The notes beneath the pieces are model-generated. The model was not told the origin of the DNA. It did no database searches and saw only the letters and a program-made list of their open reading frames with translations. From the NCBI GenBank assembly GCA_030065125.1, contig JASJDM010000036.1, positions 1-47,313 of the forward strand: a stretch of DNA of 47,313 nucleotides. The letters run 5' to 3'. How positions within the stretch are numbered: the first letter of the stretch is position 1; each line of letters starts with the position of its first letter. The DNA comes from Lysobacterales bacterium (GTDB lineage Bacteria; Pseudomonadota; Gammaproteobacteria; Xanthomonadales; SZUA-38). A program made the position numbers and the translations under genes. Positions 16,593 to 25,658 of the stretch are shown in pieces.

Positions 16593-17559
16593 CTCGACCC
16601 GACCAACCGAGATTTGCCAGAAATCCTGCAATCACTACCGGCGCGTACTGAACCAGATGCAGGGTAAGGACAAAGGCTAACGCCGGCGGGCCTTCTTCTG
16701 CGATGCCGAGGCTGAGGATGACCATCACCCCGGCTGCCTCGAAGATGCCCCATGCCCCGGGCGCCGATGGCGCCGCCGAAAAAATGACCGTCACAGCCGT
16801 AAGCAGCATCGCCTCGCTGATGGTCAGAGAAAGCAGGTCGGAACCCCCAGCCAGAAGAAGGGCGCCAGCAGCCAGCATCACCCACATAACCAACGTCAGG
16901 CTGTAAGCGGCCACAATCTGCCAGGGAGAGGTGGCGGAACGCAATCCGACGCCAATCTCGGAGACGATGTGACTGATCTTTCGCGCCACCGCGGAACCTG
17001 GAACAATTTTCAGGACCACAGATCTCAGCCATCTGTTTAACGGCGGACTGGCCAGCAACAGGGTCACGATCACAACGAACCCGGTGAGAACGGCCATGGA
17101 TCGAACCGCGGCGCTCAGTCCCTTGCCGTCTTCGAGGGCCAACGCGCCAACCGATGCTGAACTCCAGAGGAATACCGAAGCGATTGCCAACAGGACGACA
17201 CCATCGGTAACCCGCTCGGTTACCAGAATGGCGCCGGCCCTGGGAAGCCCGATTCCCCACGTTCTGGAGGTCATCCCCACCTTCGCCAACTCACCGACCT
17301 TGCCCGGCAGGACGGCATTGATCGCCAGCCCGATGCTGGAAATACGAACCGCGGAGCCGACGCGAGCCGCCGAGGATTCGCGACCCAACAGGTACCAGCG
17401 AATCCCTCTCAAATAGAGATTGACGAAAGTACACAACGCCGCAAGAACAATCATCAGGGGATCGATCTGCAGCAGCGCCTCAAGTACATCGTCAACCGGA
17501 ATCCAGACAAACAGAGCCCCCAGGAACAGGAGCGAGATAATCAGGCCCACTATTTTCAT
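16585..17559 (-). CDS. Lysylphosphatidylglycerol-synthase-TM / YbhN-AglD-like membrane protein
   Basis: This 324-residue protein has about eight hydrophobic helices. The N-terminus (MKIVGLIISLLFLGALFVWI) is a membrane helix, followed by NLYLRGIRWYLLGRE and LAINAVLPGKVGELAKV. These are characteristic of the LPG_synthase_TM (UPF0104) family, which usually has a R..RW motif and a conserved P(G/A)..GE..R/K segment. APSAPGAWGIFEAAG matches the family's second conserved loop (P...G..G..E). Members are flippase-like or lipid-modifying membrane proteins; in glycan clusters they are often annotated as flippase-like, but the exact role is unsettled. It is transcribed away from the methyltransferase and lies 5 bases downstream of the GT39-like gene. 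Confidence 0.85.
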   Translation of the reverse strand: MKIVGLIISLLFLGALFVWIPVDDVLEALLQIDPLMIVLAALCTFVNLYLRGIRWYLLGRESSAARVGSAVRISSIGLAINAVLPGKVGELAKVGMTSRTWGIGLPRAGAILVTERVTDGVVLLAIASVFLWSSASVGALALEDGKGLSAAVRSMAVLTGFVVIVTLLLASPPLNRWLRSVVLKIVPGSAVARKISHIVSEIGVGLRSATSPWQIVAAYSLTLVMWVMLAAGALLLAGGSDLLSLTISEAMLLTAVTVIFSAAPSAPGAWGIFEAAGVMVILSLGIAEEGPPALAFVLTLHLVQYAPVVIAGFLANLGWSGRVS

Positions 17560-17564
17560 AGAGG

Positions 17565-19670
17565 CTACTGCGCCGCAGTGTCCGAAGTGCCGGATACAGC
17601 CCCAAGGTCGTAGACCTCGACCGGAGAGCTGGCACCGGACGTGAACCGCGCCACCACGGGCTGACTGATCATGTGCTCGTAATATTCCACAATGCGGCTG
17701 AGCCGGTCGAGATCCCCTGAGGGTACTTCATCGGCGTTCAATTTCAGGAACCGGTTGTAGGCCGACGGGGAGGTTACGAACAGCGGCCGCCGACCCTCGC
17801 CCAATTCCCTTGGGTCGACAGTCCCAGGGTGCACCCGCTGAATCCCGCGAACCGGCATTTTTGAGTACATGTGTGCGCGATAGGTATGCCCTGCCCCGTG
17901 ACGAAATCGGGCTGGGGTCTCGAACCCCTCGAAATAGATTCGAACCTCAGCGCTTCCGTCACAACACCACTCAAAATTCAGCCACCCCGTCGCAGGGGTA
18001 ATCGCGTCCGAGGCGAATCGGTACACGACGTAAGGGTCGTCGCCGGTAGTGGAGTATTGCCATCGGCCATCGGGGTCGGCCTCCAGATTGATATGTTTCT
18101 GCCGGACCAGTTTCCCCGCAGCACATGCTTTGCCGGCATGGCTGCAGGCCCCGTCGAATTGCAGCCACCCCTTTCCACTGGGCACGTCAATCCGAACCGA
18201 AACCGACCCAAGCCCTGGCGATTCCCTGAACACTGCCAGTGCCGGTGCATAACGCTCGTACAGGTACCTTTCAAAAAGCGAATTGAGATATTCGTTCTGG
18301 TGTCTTTGATAGATAAATGCTCTGGAGATGTGTTTTGAAACGCCCGGATCGGTCACATCGTAGATTTTTGGAACGACCCAGCTGAATGCGCCTTCCAGAT
18401 AGATGTCCCGAGTGCCCACCACCTGATCTTCAAGCCACCGCTTGGCCATCAGGACGTTGTTCGGCTTGCGCGCATGTTTCAGGAAGCCGACGTAATGATC
18501 CCAACCCCGGATCACTGTGACCATGACTCCCGCCATGACCAGCGCCACGCCCACATGGCGCAGGGCCCTGGATCCCAGGGATTGCAGCAGCATGCCGACT
18601 GAAAAAAACGCTATCAGCCGGACCAGGTTGTACACCGGCAGAAACCAATATTCAGAAAGCCGCGTGGCTACCACATAGGGCAGCATCAATAGCGCGAGGA
18701 TTCCGACAATCCAGAGCAGTCTGGGATTACGCCACAGCGCCCATGGCGCCAGCAGGAGCCCGCTCATCACAAGCCAGCCCACCCGGTCATACAGGAACCC
18801 GAATATGACCTGAGTTCGTGCGCCCAAGTCGGTGTAGTTGGTCTTGGTGAGCTGAATGCTCTCAGCGCCAATGTGCCGGCTGATCAGCTTTTCGGCCACC
18901 TCAAGCGGGTTCATGAACGGCTGCAGGGCCCACATCAGAAGCCCGGAAAAAACCACCAGCGCCACCATCATGTATCCATTGATGATGCCCTTGCGCAACG
19001 CAATAACAGACGCAACGGCTGGAACCGCCGCAAGGGTGACAGCGGAAATCTTGCAGGCAATCGCTGCAGCCACGGTCGCACACATTCCCACCAGGACGCC
19101 GCGGGAAAGCGGGCGCAGCGACAGCACGACCAGGATGGCCGAAAAAAGCCCCAGCCATTGGTCGACACGCAAGTAGTTGGCGTAGACAACCGCATCGGAA
19201 CTGGTCACGCAGACTAGGAAAAAGCCGATCCAGACCAGCCAATGCACACCCAGGGCACGCAAAGAGTAAGCATAAAGTACCGCCGCCATCACACCGACAA
19301 ATGCGAAAAAATGCCGGGCAATCTGAAAAAACACCCCGGATTCGAAGACCTGCATGGTGTAGCCACCGAAGTCGCTGAACACGCCCAGCGCAACCGGCAG
19401 GCTGCCCAGTGCCGCGTACACCAGAAACAACAGGTACATTGGCAGGTGTCCGTATCCCTGCCACTTCGGGTCGAGATCTCCTCCGAAGAATCCAATCGCA
19501 AAGTGGACTATTTCTGATTCATCGACCTTGTCTCCGCCCCAGTGCCAGAGCGTCACAACCTGGAAGGCAGCGACCAAAACCGCCATCAGGGCGAGGCGGG
19601 GAGCACTCAGCGTGATTAAAGGAAAGCGCATGGGGGGCTGGGCGCTGTCCTGGCCGTCTTTGGTGTGCAC
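17565..19670 (-). CDS. GT39-like polytopic membrane glycosyltransferase with long C-terminal domain
   Basis: This is a 701-residue protein if the GTG at 19670 is the start; the ATG at 19631 gives 688 residues and begins MRFPLITLSAPR. One helix is followed by DKVDESEIVHFAIGFFGGDL and GYGHLPMYLLFL, the Asp-Glu and H.P elements of the first extracytoplasmic loop of GT39-type GT-C enzymes. About ten hydrophobic helices follow up to residue ~390. The final ~300 residues are soluble and probably periplasmic: part resembles a PMT-type C-terminal extension, and the tail after residue ~490 looks beta-rich with several Cys. It likely transfers a sugar from a lipid-phosphate donor. The polyprenol-phosphate GT2 at 12615 could supply that donor. 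Confidence 0.65.
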   Translation of the reverse strand: MHTKDGQDSAQPPMRFPLITLSAPRLALMAVLVAAFQVVTLWHWGGDKVDESEIVHFAIGFFGGDLDPKWQGYGHLPMYLLFLVYAALGSLPVALGVFSDFGGYTMQVFESGVFFQIARHFFAFVGVMAAVLYAYSLRALGVHWLVWIGFFLVCVTSSDAVVYANYLRVDQWLGLFSAILVVLSLRPLSRGVLVGMCATVAAAIACKISAVTLAAVPAVASVIALRKGIINGYMMVALVVFSGLLMWALQPFMNPLEVAEKLISRHIGAESIQLTKTNYTDLGARTQVIFGFLYDRVGWLVMSGLLLAPWALWRNPRLLWIVGILALLMLPYVVATRLSEYWFLPVYNLVRLIAFFSVGMLLQSLGSRALRHVGVALVMAGVMVTVIRGWDHYVGFLKHARKPNNVLMAKRWLEDQVVGTRDIYLEGAFSWVVPKIYDVTDPGVSKHISRAFIYQRHQNEYLNSLFERYLYERYAPALAVFRESPGLGSVSVRIDVPSGKGWLQFDGACSHAGKACAAGKLVRQKHINLEADPDGRWQYSTTGDDPYVVYRFASDAITPATGWLNFEWCCDGSAEVRIYFEGFETPARFRHGAGHTYRAHMYSKMPVRGIQRVHPGTVDPRELGEGRRPLFVTSPSAYNRFLKLNADEVPSGDLDRLSRIVEYYEHMISQPVVARFTSGASSPVEVYDLGAVSGTSDTAAQ

Positions 19671-19704
19671 CCTGATCCAGTCATGGCGGACAACTCTCCT
19701 TGGG

Positions 19705-20649
19705 TCAGACTGATTGATCCTGGTCCCGGTCTCTGGCCGCTACGCTGCTCGAAGGCTTTTGCGCTATGGCCGCAGCGTAATGGTTCTCGCCCAGATCGGA
19801 GGCCATATCGTCAACCAGCAGCAACAGCTTCATCAGCGGCAGATCGTCATCGGTGAAGTTTGCCAGCACATCGTTCAGCGCCAGGTGGTAAACCGCGCCT
19901 CCGGTCAGTTTGAGCTCAACCTCGGGGAATATCCGCTGGAGTTCGGGGATGATCCGATCGCTGTCCGCGGCCTCGGTGGGATCATCGGCGATCAGCTTCT
20001 CCGCGCTGGGGCGCCTCACCTCGGCGGGGATAACCTCCTCCGACCGCCAGCCCTTCAGGAATCGGGCGGGAAGTGATTGGCGAACCTGGGTTGCAATTTC
20101 CAGGTTTCGGTCAGTCCACTGGAAGCGGCTGGGTCCGACAAAATCGTCCATGACCAGGTAGCCGCCCGGCTTGAGCACGTCACGGCTGTATTGCAGGGCC
20201 TCCCGCACATCCAGCATATGGTGCAGAGAATTATCCCAGTAGACCAGGTCGTAGCGTTCCTCGGCGGCTTCGGCGAACGGACTGTGGCTGTGATATTGAA
20301 TGCGGCCCTCGAGTCCCGCCTGTTGCGCATTCAGAGTTCCCTGTTTGACGCGTTCCTCGGCGATTTCAAAAAGGTCGAAGCGGTCAACGATTCCGGCCTT
20401 GATCAGGTTGATTTCCTTGACCGCATTGCCACAGCCTATGGATACGCCGGAGGCGAGGGGCAGGCCCGTAATCCTGGAGCTTACCCAGCGGCGGAGACCT
20501 GCGCCCGCACCGTCAATGTCCGTTCCGCAGACTCGCCGATTGATATGACGGCAGATTGCACGATGCTGCCACCATCGCGGACGGACTTCCGCCGGCGGCT
20601 TTTCCTTCTTTGACCAGTGTTCGGCTGCCCGTTGAAGCTCCGACTTCAT
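19705..20649 (-). CDS. Class I SAM-dependent methyltransferase
   Basis: This 314-residue protein contains a Rossmann methyltransferase core: SIGCGNAVKEI (variant motif I), FDLFEIAEERV (acidic residue after beta-2), YDLVYWDNSLHHML and SRDVLKPGGYLVMDDFVGPSR. About 70 N-terminal residues before motif I include AAEHWSKKEKPP and Trp-rich segments, seen in some sugar methyltransferases. The region after the core (RFLKGW onwards) is a C-terminal helical cap. Its ATG overlaps the TGA of the upstream giant fusion gene (ATGA), so the two are translationally coupled. It could methylate the glycan made by that protein; this is inferred from the coupling. Confidence 0.83.
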   Translation of the reverse strand: MKSELQRAAEHWSKKEKPPAEVRPRWWQHRAICRHINRRVCGTDIDGAGAGLRRWVSSRITGLPLASGVSIGCGNAVKEINLIKAGIVDRFDLFEIAEERVKQGTLNAQQAGLEGRIQYHSHSPFAEAAEERYDLVYWDNSLHHMLDVREALQYSRDVLKPGGYLVMDDFVGPSRFQWTDRNLEIATQVRQSLPARFLKGWRSEEVIPAEVRRPSAEKLIADDPTEAADSDRIIPELQRIFPEVELKLTGGAVYHLALNDVLANFTDDDLPLMKLLLLVDDMASDLGENHYAAAIAQKPSSSVAARDRDQDQSV

Positions 20650-23600
20650 GCAGCGGCTCCTGCGCTGGGGCGCCCCCGGGCGGACATCAACTCGGTCAGC
20701 ACCCGCTGAATGGTAGCGGCGCGCCGGGCGAATGAGTGTTCTCCGGCGATGGTTCGCCGCAGTTCGTCGAGCACCGCCGGGTCAATCGCCTGCGCTCTTC
20801 GGACCGCATCCTGGATATCACCGGCATCATCATAAACGGTGACCGCATCACCGAACACGGACTCCATACCCACGCATCGGTCTGACACGATGGGTCGGCC
20901 TGACAGGGCGACGTCAAACAGCCGGTTGGAGACAAATCCTTTGGCCGCCATGTCCGGCCAGTGGTCATTCAATATCACGTCGGCACCGGCGTAGTGCAGG
21001 CTCAGCTCGCGGTTGGGGATGTTTTCCCCGCGCCAGAACCGGGGGTCGATGATGTCGCCCCACAGTGTTCCATACACCTCCAGATCCAGATCCGCTTCCA
21101 CCGCATCCATGACAATTTTTCTTTTCTGTTTCCTCGAGTTGCCGACAAACAGCACGCGGTGACGGTATTGCGGATCATCGCTGGCCGCGGTGGTAAATCG
21201 CTCGGGATCGGCACACTGCAGCAGCGGCGAGACCGGCGTGGCGACCTCGGCAGCCAGGGTTTCGGCGTAGGACTCCGAGGCCACGAAGACGTGATCGTAT
21301 TCGTTGTATTCGTCGACCGAAACCTTGTCCGGGTGGCTGATATTCCACATCAGGTTCAACTGGCCGGTCCGTGGCTGATAGCGCGATAACCCGCGGAAGA
21401 CCAGTACGACATCGTCCATGAATGACTCGGTCCGCTCCCATTCCGGCAGGAAGTCGATCCGCACCAGGTTGCCCAGCCTGCGCAGCTCCTTGGCCAGGGC
21501 GCTGGCGAAATGGTAATCACCCCACTGTTCGGACTGGCTGCGGTCGGGCACCGGAATTTTCATGGCGATGCGCAGTCCCCGGGTCAGGTGTTTCTTCAGG
21601 CAGTCGAAAAAGGAGCCGGCGCGGTGCTCGTAGGTATGCTGCCGGAAGACCCGGCGCTGCAGACGCTCGACCAGCTCACGCCGACGCGGCTCGTTCGACG
21701 AGAACTCCACCAGGAGCTTTCGCAATGACTCTTCGGAATCGTAGGTTGGCAGTTCTCCATCAAACGCCTCTTTCGACGCCAGGGGAGAATTGCTCAGCAC
21801 CAGGCAGCCGCTGGCAATGGCGTCAAATACCCGGCTGTTGGTGGACCCCCAGGGCTTGGTGACGTGATTGGCGTCATCGATGACAATCTTGGAGCGGGCA
21901 TAAATCGCGGGCAGTTGCTCGTAGTTCAGGAATCCACGGTATACGTCCTTGAAGGGCTCAAAATCGTCCCAGCCTTTGCCGTAGACCGCCCCCTTCAGCC
22001 CGGTTGCGCCCGGGTCCAGGAACGACATGATCTCCCGCTCTGCCTTCCAGTAACTGCCGGTGAAAACATAATCCAGCGTCCTTTCCTGGCCGGTATCGAA
22101 AAACGCCAGCGGGTTGGTGGCGATCTGCAGTTTCTCCACACCAAGCCCGGTGGCCTGGTTCAGGTAGTCGGTCGCCTGGGCGGAGGAAGCCAGCAGCAGG
22201 TCGTAATGCTCGATCCACTCGCGGCCGGCCCAGCGGTCAAACCAGTTTCGCGCCCAGCCGATTTTCACCAGGTGGGGGCTGGCGCCCTGGATCCTGGTCA
22301 GATCATAGTCATCCCGCATGGTGACCAGGAAATCGATACCCCGGAGCTCATACCATTCGCTGATGGGCAGATAGACCACGCGCCAGCCAAACTGGTTCTT
22401 GATTTCGTTTCCCAATTCCTGGGCTGTGAACAGGTCGCCAGCCGCTGTATGGCCGACTTCGGTGACGGCAAACGCCAGGCAGGTCCGGCGACCGCGGATG
22501 CCTGGATAATCCTGGAACAGGCCACGGTAATAATCCCGCCTGATTTCCGGACCCCAGCGCTCCCACAAACACTGGATATTGTTTTTCCTCTGCCTGACCG
22601 TCTCTGCGGATGGCACTTTCTTGCGCGTGGCGCCGTCGGCGTGCAGCAGCGAAGGCCGGTTAAGGACCCGGTTGGGCCGGCCCAGAGCCCGCGACAGGTT
22701 CAGGCACAGATCGACATCTTCGTACCCATACACGAAGCCACTAAAGAACCCGCCCTGAGCCAGAAACTCCTGGCGCCGAACCATCATCGCCGATCCGGTG
22801 ACCGCGCTCACCGAACCGGAGGGCATGCCGCCGGGTACCGCCTGGTGCGAGACCACGTTGTGCGGCCGGATGAACTGGTGCTGCGGATCGGTTTCAAACT
22901 GTATTCCCAGGTGATGAATCCCGCTGACCTGGTCCCCGTCGAACCCCTCCAGCTGCGCTATGCCCAGGGCGGCCGGATTGGCCCGCAGGAATTCGTGCAC
23001 CATCTCGGTCAGTGCGTCGCCGACGAACACAATATCGTTGTTCAGGAAAAGTACCAGCTCGGCGCTGCTGTGCTCCGCCAGCTGGTTGTTGGAATCTGAA
23101 AAGGTGTCGTTTTGCGCCTTGAATACCGTGGTGATGGGCAGCTGCCTTTGCCAGTGTTCCAGCACGGCGCGGCTGTCGTCGGTGGAGGCGTGATCGGTCA
23201 CCAGGAATCGGAAGTTGGGATAGGTGTTGTGGGCGGTAAAGCTCGCAAAAAGCTGTCGCAGATGATCTGCGCCATTCAGGTTCAATATGCAGATGGCGAC
23301 GCTGGGCATTTCACCGAATGCTTCAAACCCGGGAAACGCCGCGATCTCCCGATTGAAGATCCCGTGCAGATCCCGCAGGTACGCAAATCGTCCCGGCGCG
23401 CTCTCGGGGCTCGTCTGCTCATCCGGATTGAGCAGCTTGGCGTTCTGGTCGGCCCGGTAGGCAATCTTGCCCGCAATCCGTTGGATAAACCTGTCGGCTC
23501 TCGCCCTGGTTTTCAGCATCAGCAGCGCAGGAATCCGGGTGACCAGTGAGCCCAGCTTCCATGACAGGGACTTCATCACCGCAGCTGACGCATCGCTGAG

Positions 23601-25277
23601 CCGGGTTGCCAGATGCTGGGTGTCGTTCAATGCGGCCTGCAATTCAGCCTGGACCCGCTGATGGTTCTGCAGTTGCCTGGTTTGGGTTTGAATATCGCCC
23701 TCAAGTTCCTCGATGGCTCGAAATACCCGGCTGGCAAGATCGGCCTGGCCGCGCGAATGTCCTAACAGGCTGACGTAACTTTCCCGCAACCCGGCGACGC
23801 GGTGGCTGACCTCAGTGCCCGTGGCGCCCACGGTTTGCCCGATCTGTTGCAGCTCTGCTCGCAAACCGTTGCGCTGCTCAAACAGGACCCTGGAGGATGC
23901 CGCTTCGTCGCTCAATCGTTTTCGAAGGGCGCCATGGGCAGCGCGCGCGGAAGCGTACTTTTCCTTGAGCAATTTGATATTACGGAGGGCGCTTTCGTGG
24001 CTGGCCTTGAGCTTCTCGTGATCCTTGCTCCGATGGGTAAGCACTTCCAGCCGCTCCTCGAGCAGGTCACCCCGAGCCCTGGCCTCATCCAACGCTTTCC
24101 CGGTTTTCGCCAGCTCGTCCTCGAGGGTCTTGTCCCGCGCCCTGGCCTCTTCCAGCGCTTGTGCCGTCTGTGCCAGCTCGGTTCCAAGCGATTCGTCCCG
24201 CGCCTCTGCTTCCCTCAGGGCTTCGGCCGTCTGTGAGAATTCAGCCTGCAGGGACTCGAGCTGGCTGGAGGCACCGGACAGCCTGGTTTCGACGGCTTCC
24301 CGTTGCCCCGTCAATTCCTGGACCTGGGCCAGCGCGGCGGCGTGCTCCCGGCCCAGCTCTTCCGCGGTCTTGCCGCTGGTGGCCAATGCGGTCTCCAGCT
24401 CCTCTTTTGCGGTCTCCAGCTCCTTTTTTTCTGCCAGGAGCGACTCATTTTCGGCACTCAGGGCGCGGCTGGCTTCGGTTTGCTGAATCAGCTCGGATGC
24501 CAGTTCGGACGGTTCCAGGTCTGGATCCCCATCGAGCCTCGATGAAGAGCTGATCCAGTGCCAGAGCTCCTGCTGCGCCCCACTGAGCCAGGCCGGAATC
24601 GATTCCAGGCTCGATTTCGCGCGATACAGGTCCGGGCTGACGAAACTCAGAATCTCGCGGTCCGCGGGCAGTGACAGGCCTCGCACGCCTGCCTTCTCCA
24701 GTTGCTCAAACATTCGTCCAACCGCCGGAACGGGGTCGGCCAGCAATTCATGGTGATCGACCCATACCCGGGGGAGCCCGGACGAGGCGGCCAGCGCCCG
24801 CCTGGTGTAGGTTTCCCACAGGGCGATCCCGAAATGCATGGAAAACCCGTTGCGGGTACGCAGCGACTTGGCGATTTCAACCGGGTTGCGAACGACGTGC
24901 AGGCACACCGGCAAATCCAGGAAATGTCTGAATGTGCCCAGGGTGAAGCACAGTCGGGGTTCTTTCAGAAACCAGGGCCGGTGAGCGTCAAGATCCAGGA
25001 TTAACGATTTCAGTTTTTTATCCTGTTCACTGCCCTCGGGCAGGGGCCCCAGGGCTTCCGGCGTCAACGCCGACACCTGGTCCCAGTCTCCACCTGCTGA
25101 ACGCAGCACCGAGTCATTGAATGCCCGGAAGTCCTTGCGCTCCCAGAACCCCTTCTGGTTTTCCTCGTTCATGCCTGTACTCATGCCTTCAGGGCCAAAA
25201 TAGGCCCCAAGCATGTTCAACAGTCTGGCCACCATGGACGTGCCGGACCGGTGCATAGCAAGAACGAGAAGCTGCAT
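20646..25277 (-). CDS. 1543-aa fusion: sulfotransferase, coiled coil, GT2, two CgeB-like glycosyltransferase domains
   Basis: The chosen start is ATG 25277, where the P-loop follows at once; the longer frame to 25493 lacks a domain and crosses the divergent spacer. Residues 1-~235: RSGTS-type sulfotransferase, with AMHRSGTS at 7-14, KEPRLCFTLG at 105-114 and VRNPVEIAKSLRTRN at 129-143. Residues ~255-560: long charged coiled coil, including three 21-residue tandem repeats (350-412). Residues ~655-905: GT2 domain with CILNLNG, FLNNDIVF and GYEDVDLCLN. Residues ~930-1230: CgeB-like GT with SSAQATDYL, VFTGSYWK, KGWDDF and NSRVFDAIASG. Residues ~1235-1530: second CgeB-like GT with NISHPD, VFVGN, NDHWPDMAAKGFVSNR. 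It is probably a cytoplasmic scaffold-enzyme building and sulfating a glycan segment. Linkages are unknown. It overlaps the methyltransferase by 4 bases. Confidence 0.85.
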   Translation of the reverse strand: MQLLVLAMHRSGTSMVARLLNMLGAYFGPEGMSTGMNEENQKGFWERKDFRAFNDSVLRSAGGDWDQVSALTPEALGPLPEGSEQDKKLKSLILDLDAHRPWFLKEPRLCFTLGTFRHFLDLPVCLHVVRNPVEIAKSLRTRNGFSMHFGIALWETYTRRALAASSGLPRVWVDHHELLADPVPAVGRMFEQLEKAGVRGLSLPADREILSFVSPDLYRAKSSLESIPAWLSGAQQELWHWISSSSRLDGDPDLEPSELASELIQQTEASRALSAENESLLAEKKELETAKEELETALATSGKTAEELGREHAAALAQVQELTGQREAVETRLSGASSQLESLQAEFSQTAEALREAEARDESLGTELAQTAQALEEARARDKTLEDELAKTGKALDEARARGDLLEERLEVLTHRSKDHEKLKASHESALRNIKLLKEKYASARAAHGALRKRLSDEAASSRVLFEQRNGLRAELQQIGQTVGATGTEVSHRVAGLRESYVSLLGHSRGQADLASRVFRAIEELEGDIQTQTRQLQNHQRVQAELQAALNDTQHLATRLSDASAAVMKSLSWKLGSLVTRIPALLMLKTRARADRFIQRIAGKIAYRADQNAKLLNPDEQTSPESAPGRFAYLRDLHGIFNREIAAFPGFEAFGEMPSVAICILNLNGADHLRQLFASFTAHNTYPNFRFLVTDHASTDDSRAVLEHWQRQLPITTVFKAQNDTFSDSNNQLAEHSSAELVLFLNNDIVFVGDALTEMVHEFLRANPAALGIAQLEGFDGDQVSGIHHLGIQFETDPQHQFIRPHNVVSHQAVPGGMPSGSVSAVTGSAMMVRRQEFLAQGGFFSGFVYGYEDVDLCLNLSRALGRPNRVLNRPSLLHADGATRKKVPSAETVRQRKNNIQCLWERWGPEIRRDYYRGLFQDYPGIRGRRTCLAFAVTEVGHTAAGDLFTAQELGNEIKNQFGWRVVYLPISEWYELRGIDFLVTMRDDYDLTRIQGASPHLVKIGWARNWFDRWAGREWIEHYDLLLASSAQATDYLNQATGLGVEKLQIATNPLAFFDTGQERTLDYVFTGSYWKAEREIMSFLDPGATGLKGAVYGKGWDDFEPFKDVYRGFLNYEQLPAIYARSKIVIDDANHVTKPWGSTNSRVFDAIASGCLVLSNSPLASKEAFDGELPTYDSEESLRKLLVEFSSNEPRRRELVERLQRRVFRQHTYEHRAGSFFDCLKKHLTRGLRIAMKIPVPDRSQSEQWGDYHFASALAKELRRLGNLVRIDFLPEWERTESFMDDVVLVFRGLSRYQPRTGQLNLMWNISHPDKVSVDEYNEYDHVFVASESYAETLAAEVATPVSPLLQCADPERFTTAASDDPQYRHRVLFVGNSRKQKRKIVMDAVEADLDLEVYGTLWGDIIDPRFWRGENIPNRELSLHYAGADVILNDHWPDMAAKGFVSNRLFDVALSGRPIVSDRCVGMESVFGDAVTVYDDAGDIQDAVRRAQAIDPAVLDELRRTIAGEHSFARRAATIQRVLTELMSARGRPSAGAAA
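24042..24230 (-). repeat. Three tandem 63-bp (21-residue) heptad repeats in the fusion gene
   Basis: Residues 350-412 of the fusion protein are three consecutive 21-residue units, each three heptads long. They share the pattern T.(E/Q/K)AL.EA.AR...L...L. At DNA level this is a degenerate 63-bp tandem repeat, the kind of array that can change coiled-coil length by unequal recombination. Confidence 0.75.
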
Positions 25278-25614
25278 TCCAGATTTTTCCCTGTCTGAGA
25301 CAGGCAGCAGTATGCCTGCACTGTCGGGTAACGCAAACCAGCGAATCCGCAGGCCCCGGAAGCTCAGCAGAGGCGTCGCAGCCCGCTTTTCGTTTTTCCG
25401 GAAACCCAGCAAAAAATCCGGTACCCCGATTTGCCGGCGGAACCCGCTCTCGGCTTCCACGGCGGGCGACCTGGAGACCGGGCTGGACGTCAATATTCAG
25501 GCACGCCGCCCGGGCGCCATGCGGCCGACAGGTCCATTTTTCCTGACGGAATTGCCTCCACAGGAAGTATCATGTCAGCCCAGCCCATTGCATTGCCTCG
25601 CGGCACCCGGCGAG
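25278..25614. other. 337-base divergent intergenic region
   Basis: This spacer separates the minus-strand fusion gene (start 25277) from the plus-strand GT2 gene (start 25615). It contains a 15-bp palindrome close to the fusion gene, and a short plus-strand frame with a good Shine-Dalgarno that overlaps the GT2 start out of frame. No convincing -35/-10 pair could be fixed in either direction, although promoters for both units should lie here. Longer open frames cross it on both strands, but no domain extends into it. Confidence 0.6.
25290..25304. promoter_or_regulatory. 15-bp palindrome upstream of the fusion gene (candidate operator)
   Basis: CCTGTCT-G-AGACAGG has two perfect 7-bp arms around one central base, 13 bases upstream of the minus-strand start codon at 25277. 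The one-base centre makes an RNA hairpin less likely than a dimeric regulator site. No regulator gene is present in the window. Confidence 0.35.
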
Positions 25615-25658
25615 ATGACTTTCATAACCGCGGTCGTTTGTGTCCACAATCAGCATGA
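25572..25658 (+). other. Possible 28-codon leader ORF overlapping the GT2 start out of frame
   Basis: ATG 25572 follows an AGGAAG Shine-Dalgarno (25563-25568). The frame ends at TGA 25658, running in a different frame across the GT2 start at 25615. It encodes MSAQPIALPRGTRRDD... with no recognised motif. The GT2 ATG itself has only a weak SD, so this may be a coupling leader, or the two frames may have been joined by an N-terminal frameshift. Confidence 0.35.

Noticed and set aside
21864..23099. Long plus-strand open frame of about 410 codons inside the giant fusion gene
   Set aside because: It lies antisense to well-supported GT2 and CgeB domains, has no recognised domain, and such frames are common opposite GC-rich genes.
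25278..25493. 72-codon N-terminal extension of the giant fusion protein
   Set aside because: The sulfotransferase P-loop starts at ATG 25277; the extension has no domain and would fill the divergent spacer.
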